From the NCBI GenBank assembly GCA_002270565.1, contig NQMI01000068.1:13828-24123 (forward strand): 10,296 nucleotides of DNA, read 5' to 3'. Both the position numbers and the translations under genes were made by a program. Every line of letters begins with the position of its first letter. Within the stretch, counting starts at the first letter, position 1. Of the stretch, positions 6,171-10,296 are shown piece after piece. The DNA comes from Stenocarpella maydis. Lineage: Eukaryota; Ascomycota; Sordariomycetes; Diaporthales; Diaporthaceae. Below the pieces are notes generated by a model. It ran no database searches and was not told the origin of the DNA. It saw only the letters and a program-made list of their open reading frames with translations.

Positions 6171-6725
6171 ATGCCTTATTCCTACTGTAAAAATTATAGC
6201 CTGGCTAAGGACTGTAAGGTTGCTAACTCTGAGTCTACTTGTTATTAGACCTATGTTTATCTTAATCTATCGAACTATAATATTTGGGGCCTTACTCCTA
6301 ACCAACTAAATAGGGTTGCTTAGAAGTATTGCTTATTAGAGGAAGAATTGGAAGCTATTAAAGAAGAGGCTTAATAGTTAAATGTGAAGATATTACGCCT
6401 TTGCAAGTAGAAACGGATATGGTATAAGAGGATGATGCATGCAGTCTATTAAGGTATTAATAATGTAGAGGAGCTAGAGCGAGTGGAAAGAGAGGAGTCT
6501 AAGGCCGAGCGGAGGCAGATTACCAAGCAATCCGCTGGGGTTATGCATTATAACTCCATAAAGGAGGCTGGTGGAATGGTGGCGCAGGAGGCGTGGTTGC
6601 ATTCTGAGGGTAAGGTAGGGGTTTTTAATTAGAATATAATGGTGGATGAGAATGCTGATTAGTTAAAGTTGCTAGATATTGGTGGTAAAGGAAATATGCC
6701 TATAGGTGGCTTGTCTAGTGTTTAA
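6171..6725 (+). pseudogene. antisense ORF of the right gypsy element: Zn2Cys6-like cluster plus coiled coil
   Basis: One uninterrupted phase of 184 codons runs from ATG 6171 to TAA 6723 with no frameshift but eight in-frame stops, all TAA/TAG and no TGA (codon 26 TAG is the first), matching RIP of Gln or Trp codons. Residues 3-36 hold a cysteine-cluster pattern at 3, 6, 15, 25, 28 and 36, with Cys kept at 6 and 15 and Tyr elsewhere (TGY to TAY). Spacing C-x2-C-x8-C-x9-C-x2-C-x7-C is close to, but not the same as, fungal Zn2Cys6 (x6 in the first loop). Residues about 45-130 are charged and coiled-coil-like: LLEEELEAIKEEA, then RIWYKRMM, then NNVEELERVEREESKAERRQ. It converges on pol, overlapping its end by 11 bp. 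Codons 100-184 have far fewer RIP changes than pol. The parental protein might bind nucleic acid; that is inference. Similar proteins recur among fungal repeat-derived hypotheticals, as far as I recall. Confidence 0.72.
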
Positions 6726-7261
6726 AGTCTTTTGGGTTGTTTGGTAGGCCTAGTGGATTCTTATGGTTGGTTGAGTAAGGTTGTTTTATAGCGAATTGGG
6801 TGTGGAATTATTTGAGTTTGTTTTTATAGTATATTAGGTTTTTCTATAATTCCTATATATTCTTACTTGAATCATAGCCTTTCTATTTAATAAGATACTT
6901 TATTCTTGCTTAATATTATCTTGAGTTTATAAGTATTTTTATTTTATATTTTTTATTATATCTATTAATAATTTTAATTTATACTTTAAGTTTTATATTC
7001 TATGGTGCTAATTCTAATAGTAAAATAGGAAAAAATAGGTGTTATTTTATTCCTTAGGGTAATAAAAGTCTATAGTTAGTATTTAAGAGTTTCTTTAAAA
7101 TTCTAAATAGGCTGATTTTCTTATAGTTAAGTTTATTATTAGGCCATTTAGTTTTAATGTTTTATTATATAAGGTAAACTTTATCTCCCTTCTTAAAATC
7201 TAGTCTCTTAATTCTTTTCTATTTATATATTTTATTATTTGGTTTTATATTATTAAATTTA

Positions 7262-8037
7262 TTCAATGTATATTACTTTTCATTCTACTAATTCTGCTGG
7301 TATAATATTTAGTAGTAACCTATAGTATGCCTGAGGATTAGATCTATAGAGTGTGAAAAAAGGTAACTATTTAGTTATACTGGAGGTTATACTATTATAG
7401 GCAAATTATGCTAATAGTAGTAATTTAACTTAGTTATCTTATAACGTATTAATATAGTATTAAAGGTGTTATTGTATAATCTATTTAATTTATTTTATCA
7501 ATCTATTTATTTATGAATATACTATTATGAAGAGTTTATATTTTGCTTTAAGTTGTTTTATTAATAACTTTTAGAATTTTAATATAAAGAGCTTATCTCT
7601 ATCTGAGATAATCTTATATAGCATTCTACAATTACTTATAATTACTTATAATAATTTATAAGAATATATATGCAAGTTCTTCTATTATGCTAGCTTCCTT
7701 ATATAATATAACGTATATATACTTGCTTAGTTTATAAACTACTATTAGGATGCTATTATATAGTACTCTAGTTAAGGGTTTTTATAAAAGGGGTAGCTTA
7801 ATAATAAAGTTTAGATTAATAAATAACTATATATTTATAGATACTAATAAGGGTTTTAATAATCTATATAGTATATATTTAGAGGCCTTATTTTTATTAT
7901 ATAAATTATACTTGCTAATGATATTCTTAACTTTTTCTCTAAGGTTGGGGATCCAATAGTTTTATTAGATCCTTTTAATAGTTATTATAATTCTTTAGTG
8001 GCTATATACTAGTACTTTATATATTGTTTAGATTAAC
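7262..8037 (-). repeat. integrase copy homologous to 4775-5521 (direct repeat)
   Basis: Both copies lie in the same orientation. From 7750 to 8037 they are colinear with 5234-5521 without indels (offset 2516). Toward 7269/4781 the offset falls to 2488, so indels of about 28 bases in sum occurred. Differences are mainly transitions, as expected of independently RIPped copies of one family. The open frame at 7750-7959 (+) is antisense to this integrase and not a gene. Confidence 0.85.
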
Positions 8038-8103
8038 TTATGTTATTTTTTTAAATCTATAGGAGTTTTAGGTTTAAAAGTTGACTTTAATTATAGCATT
8101 AAG

Positions 8104-8403
8104 TTCTTAATTAAAGATAAGGCTTCTATCTTCCTAAGTTTTAAATACTATTCATTCTATAAGTAAATCTTTATCCTAATAATCAGGTCTTCTACTAAGT
8201 ACATCTACTCTAACATTTTTAACTCTATTTATATAAATAACCTTAATATTAAGTTTGCAGTTAAGAATAAGGCTTCCATCTGCTTAAGTTTTAAATACTA
8301 TTCATTCCATAGGTGAATCCTTATCCTAATAGTTGGGTCTTTAACTAAGTGCATCTGCTCTTACATTTTTAACTCCATCTATATGGATAACCTTAATATC
8401 AAA
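8104..8403 (-). repeat. 150-bp tandem duplication (50 codons) in pol
   Basis: Copies 8104-8253 and 8254-8403 have a period of exactly 150 bases (GGCTTCTATC at 8121, GGCTTCCATC at 8271). Both encode the end of RNase H and the linker: IKVIHIDGVKNVRADALS then RPNY and DKDSPME in the upstream copy, IKVIYI, VKNVRVDVLS, RPDY and DKDLL in the downstream copy. The length keeps the frame. They differ mostly by transitions, so the duplication predates at least part of the RIP. Confidence 0.9.
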
Positions 8404-9111
8404 TCATAATAAGAACTCTATATATCTAACTTATTATTTATTAAGAGTCTTAATTATTAAAAAGGTTGTAAGATTCTTGTAATCTATATAGAGTTTAATC
8501 TACTTTTTAGCTCCTATAAGGTAGTATTGCTATTCCTAGAATATATATATTATTACTATAAATTCCTTATCTATTATAGTATAGCGTGTTTCTAGTTTAT
8601 TGAACTTCTTACTAAAGTTTGTAATAATATGCGTTTTTTCTTAGTTGTCTTTTTAAATAAGTTCTCTGCCTGCAGCATTATCTAAGGCATCTATATAGAC
8701 TTTAAATTCCCCTTCTGGGTCTACTTCCTCAAGTATAGGGTCTTCCATAACTTTATCTTTAAGTATCTAACAAGCTTATTATTTAGTATCTATCCATCTA
8801 AAAGTACAATCCTTCTTAATAAGGTCTATTAATAGTTTTCCAATATTACTATACTATATAATAAATTATTAATAGAAGTTAGCATATCTAAGAAATACTC
8901 TAGTATCCTTAACATTTATAAGTGTTAGCTATTCTTTAATTACTTTAACTTTTCTTTCTTATATCTTAATTTTCCTTAATTCAATTATATATCTAAGGTA
9001 GTTAACTTTTTATATATACTAGTTGCATTTTTCTAATTCTACTAGGAGATTAATATCCTAAAGTTTTTAAAGAACCTTTTTAATATATCTCTTATAATCA
9101 TTAAGGTTTTC

Positions 9112-9138
9112 TGAGAAGATAAGAATATTATTTAAGTA
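9112..9138 (-). other. RT active-site motif, mutated to YLNN
   Basis: The minus strand reads YLNNILIFS where the family has YLDDILIFS. Both catalytic Asp codons are now AAT, single G-to-A changes. The first catalytic Asp of the RT palm is also Asn (codon 9324-9322, in VFNLKYG), so all three metal-binding carboxylates are gone. Confidence 0.85.
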
Positions 9139-10277
9139 AGCAGTAATAAAGATATTAAGATATTTACTTAGGACTTAATTATTTATTTCCTAAAATAATA
9201 CAGGTATATTAGTTAATCCAAAAAGTATAACTATTATCTCATAATATCTATAGTATATCATAAATGCCATCTTCTATTCTTCTCCTTCTCTCATTCAGAT
9301 AAGGTTATAACCATATTTCAAGTTGAATACCATAAATTATTTTACTCCTTTAAGTTAATCTTATAATTCCTTAATAAGTAGGAGAGAGTATTAGTTCTTA
9401 ATTATAATATCATTTAGTTATTAGTAATTAATACAAAGTTATAGTTTGCCATTCTTCTTTAATATAAAGAAGATCAAGTATCCTACTAATAATCATAATA
9501 GTTTGATAAATCCCTTCTTAAGGTTTTCATTAAGATATTCTCTAAGTACTTTAAGTTATTCCTCATTAAGTCTATAAATAAGTTTAAATTAAGGTATTAT
9601 TCTAAGTTTCAATAATATTTCATAATCCCATTATATATATTATAGTAATATAGTATCAAGTTATTCTTAAAACACTTTCCTAAATTTATAATAGTCTTTT
9701 AGTATTCATGCTAGTCTATTAGTCTTATCTCCTTCCTTTCCTTCCTCTAGGTAAAGGAGGTATCATTATATTTTCTATATTATATGCTAACTGGTTATGC
9801 TAGAGTAGCAATCTCCTAATTGGCTTTAGTCCTTCCATAAGGCACTCAAGTGGCTTAATCCTTCTCTATCTTCCTAAAGTCAGGCCTTCTACATGCTCCC
9901 AGAGGTATCCATAGGTTCATTTAAATGCATCACCTATTTACTATCCTTAATAATATAACTTCTTTTTTTACCATTAATTATAACCTTTTTCTAGAGAATA
10001 GTTTTATCCTAAAAGATCTAGCTAATAATTTAATTAATTTAGGGGTTATTCTTTCTTAATTAAGATATCCCTAAGATTAACTAATAATTTACTATCTTAG
10101 TAATATTAAATAATAGTAATTCTATATAGTTATAAATCCAAACTAGGAGGGAATTAATCTCTATATCAATAATTCTATTACTATAAGATACTTTAGTTTT
10201 ATCCATTATATTAAGTCTATAGGGTTCCCTTTCCTTATACTATAATAGGTAGTACTGATTTATTATCTTTAGGGATA

Positions 10278-10296
10278 TTAAACGGAACCGCTCAGC
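10278..10296 (+). repeat. 19-bp inverted repeat, right copy; start of a second inserted element
   Basis: TTAAACGGAACCGCTCAGC is the exact reverse complement of 2129-2147. It begins abruptly inside RIPped protease coding sequence, before the expected DSG active site, and is un-RIPped. As at 2148, it marks where AT-rich gypsy sequence changes to GC-richer sequence. The window ends 19 bases in. Confidence 0.8.

Larger units (their letters stand above)
6715..10277 (-). pseudogene. Ty3/gypsy pol: protease end, RT, RNase H, integrase, chromodomain
   Basis: In transcription order (high to low coordinates): end of aspartic protease (10240-9990, EREPYRLNIMDKTKVSYSN, then LILGIS and LRKNNP); RT about 9590-9000 (NEEQLKVLREYL-like linker, NDIIIKN, VFNLKYGYNLI, FGLTN, YLNNILIFSENLNDY); RNase H about 8720-8270 (VYIDALDNAAGREL, IKVIHIDGVKNVRADALS); integrase about 8040-7260 (SILIVVYKLSKYIYVILYKE, ISDRDKLF-type motif kept); SH3-like end FKKGDKVYLI (about 7165-7195); chromodomain about 6950-6790 (IKYLIK, KGYDSSKNI); tail NPLGLPNNPKDFKH and stop at 6717-6715. 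Stops are RIP-type TAA/TAG. RT carboxylates are lost, so it is inactive. The protease DSG active site is missing because the frame is cut at 10277. A 150-bp tandem duplication lies between RNase H and integrase. Confidence 0.9.

Noticed and set aside
1..10296. Mitochondrial or bacterial AT-rich genome
   Set aside because: The AT bias is explained by directed C-to-T/G-to-A change in Ty3/gypsy genes; no mitochondrial genes, ribosome-binding patterns or operons are present.
1..10296. CRISPR array, defence island or bacterial mobile system
   Set aside because: No regularly spaced repeats with unique spacers; the only tandem arrays are 3 x 24 bp and 2 x 150 bp. All coding remains are eukaryotic retrotransposon proteins.
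1..10296. tRNA or rRNA genes
   Set aside because: No cloverleaf with conserved A/B boxes and no rRNA-like stretch could be seen by reading; a covariance-model scan was not possible here.

Overview
The window looks like gene-poor, transposon-packed DNA from a filamentous ascomycete (Pezizomycotina). By eye it is about three-quarters A+T, very rich in TA steps and full of TAA/TAG. Readable Ty3/gypsy proteins can still be followed through it if Gln codons read as stops (CAA/CAG to TAA/TAG), Asp as Asn (GAY to AAY) and Cys as Tyr (TGY to TAY). That is the signature of repeat-induced point mutation (RIP: CpA to TpA on either strand). I see no intact host gene. Every coding region is a dead transposon gene.

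Layout. (1) 1-1488, + strand: the end of a Ty3/gypsy pol, with integrase and chromodomain. It is followed on the opposite strand (about 1460-1570 and 2180-2650) by remains of a convergent Cys-cluster ORF. That ORF is split by a GC-richer, un-RIPped island at 1571-2148. The island carries a Ty1/copia-like LTR candidate, three 24-bp tandem repeats and a 19-bp terminus. (2) 2815-3270 and 3320-3708: two direct copies of one LTR family, the first heavily RIPped and the second with a better preserved 5' third. Between them lies a short inverted copy of an LTR-internal segment. (3) 3890-4560, + strand: a RIPped Gag behind the second LTR. (4) 4775-5521, - strand: an orphan integrase fragment. (5) From 5522 to at least 10277: a less decayed Ty3/gypsy element lying on the - strand and apparently inserted into that integrase. 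It has a 403-bp LTR (5522-5924), a + strand ORF (6171-6725) with a Zn2Cys6-like cysteine cluster and a coiled coil, and a - strand pol (chromodomain, integrase, RNase H, RT, end of protease). Pol and the + strand ORF meet tail to tail with an 11-bp overlap. Pol is cut in the protease at 10277, where the same 19-bp terminus seen at 2129-2147 begins in inverted orientation.

The most interesting point is that an antisense Cys-cluster/coiled-coil ORF sits between pol and the 3' LTR in two elements lying in opposite orientations. This suggests a stable extra gene of this retrotransposon family, transcribed against pol. Second is the GC-rich terminus that interrupts both elements and should continue past the right edge.
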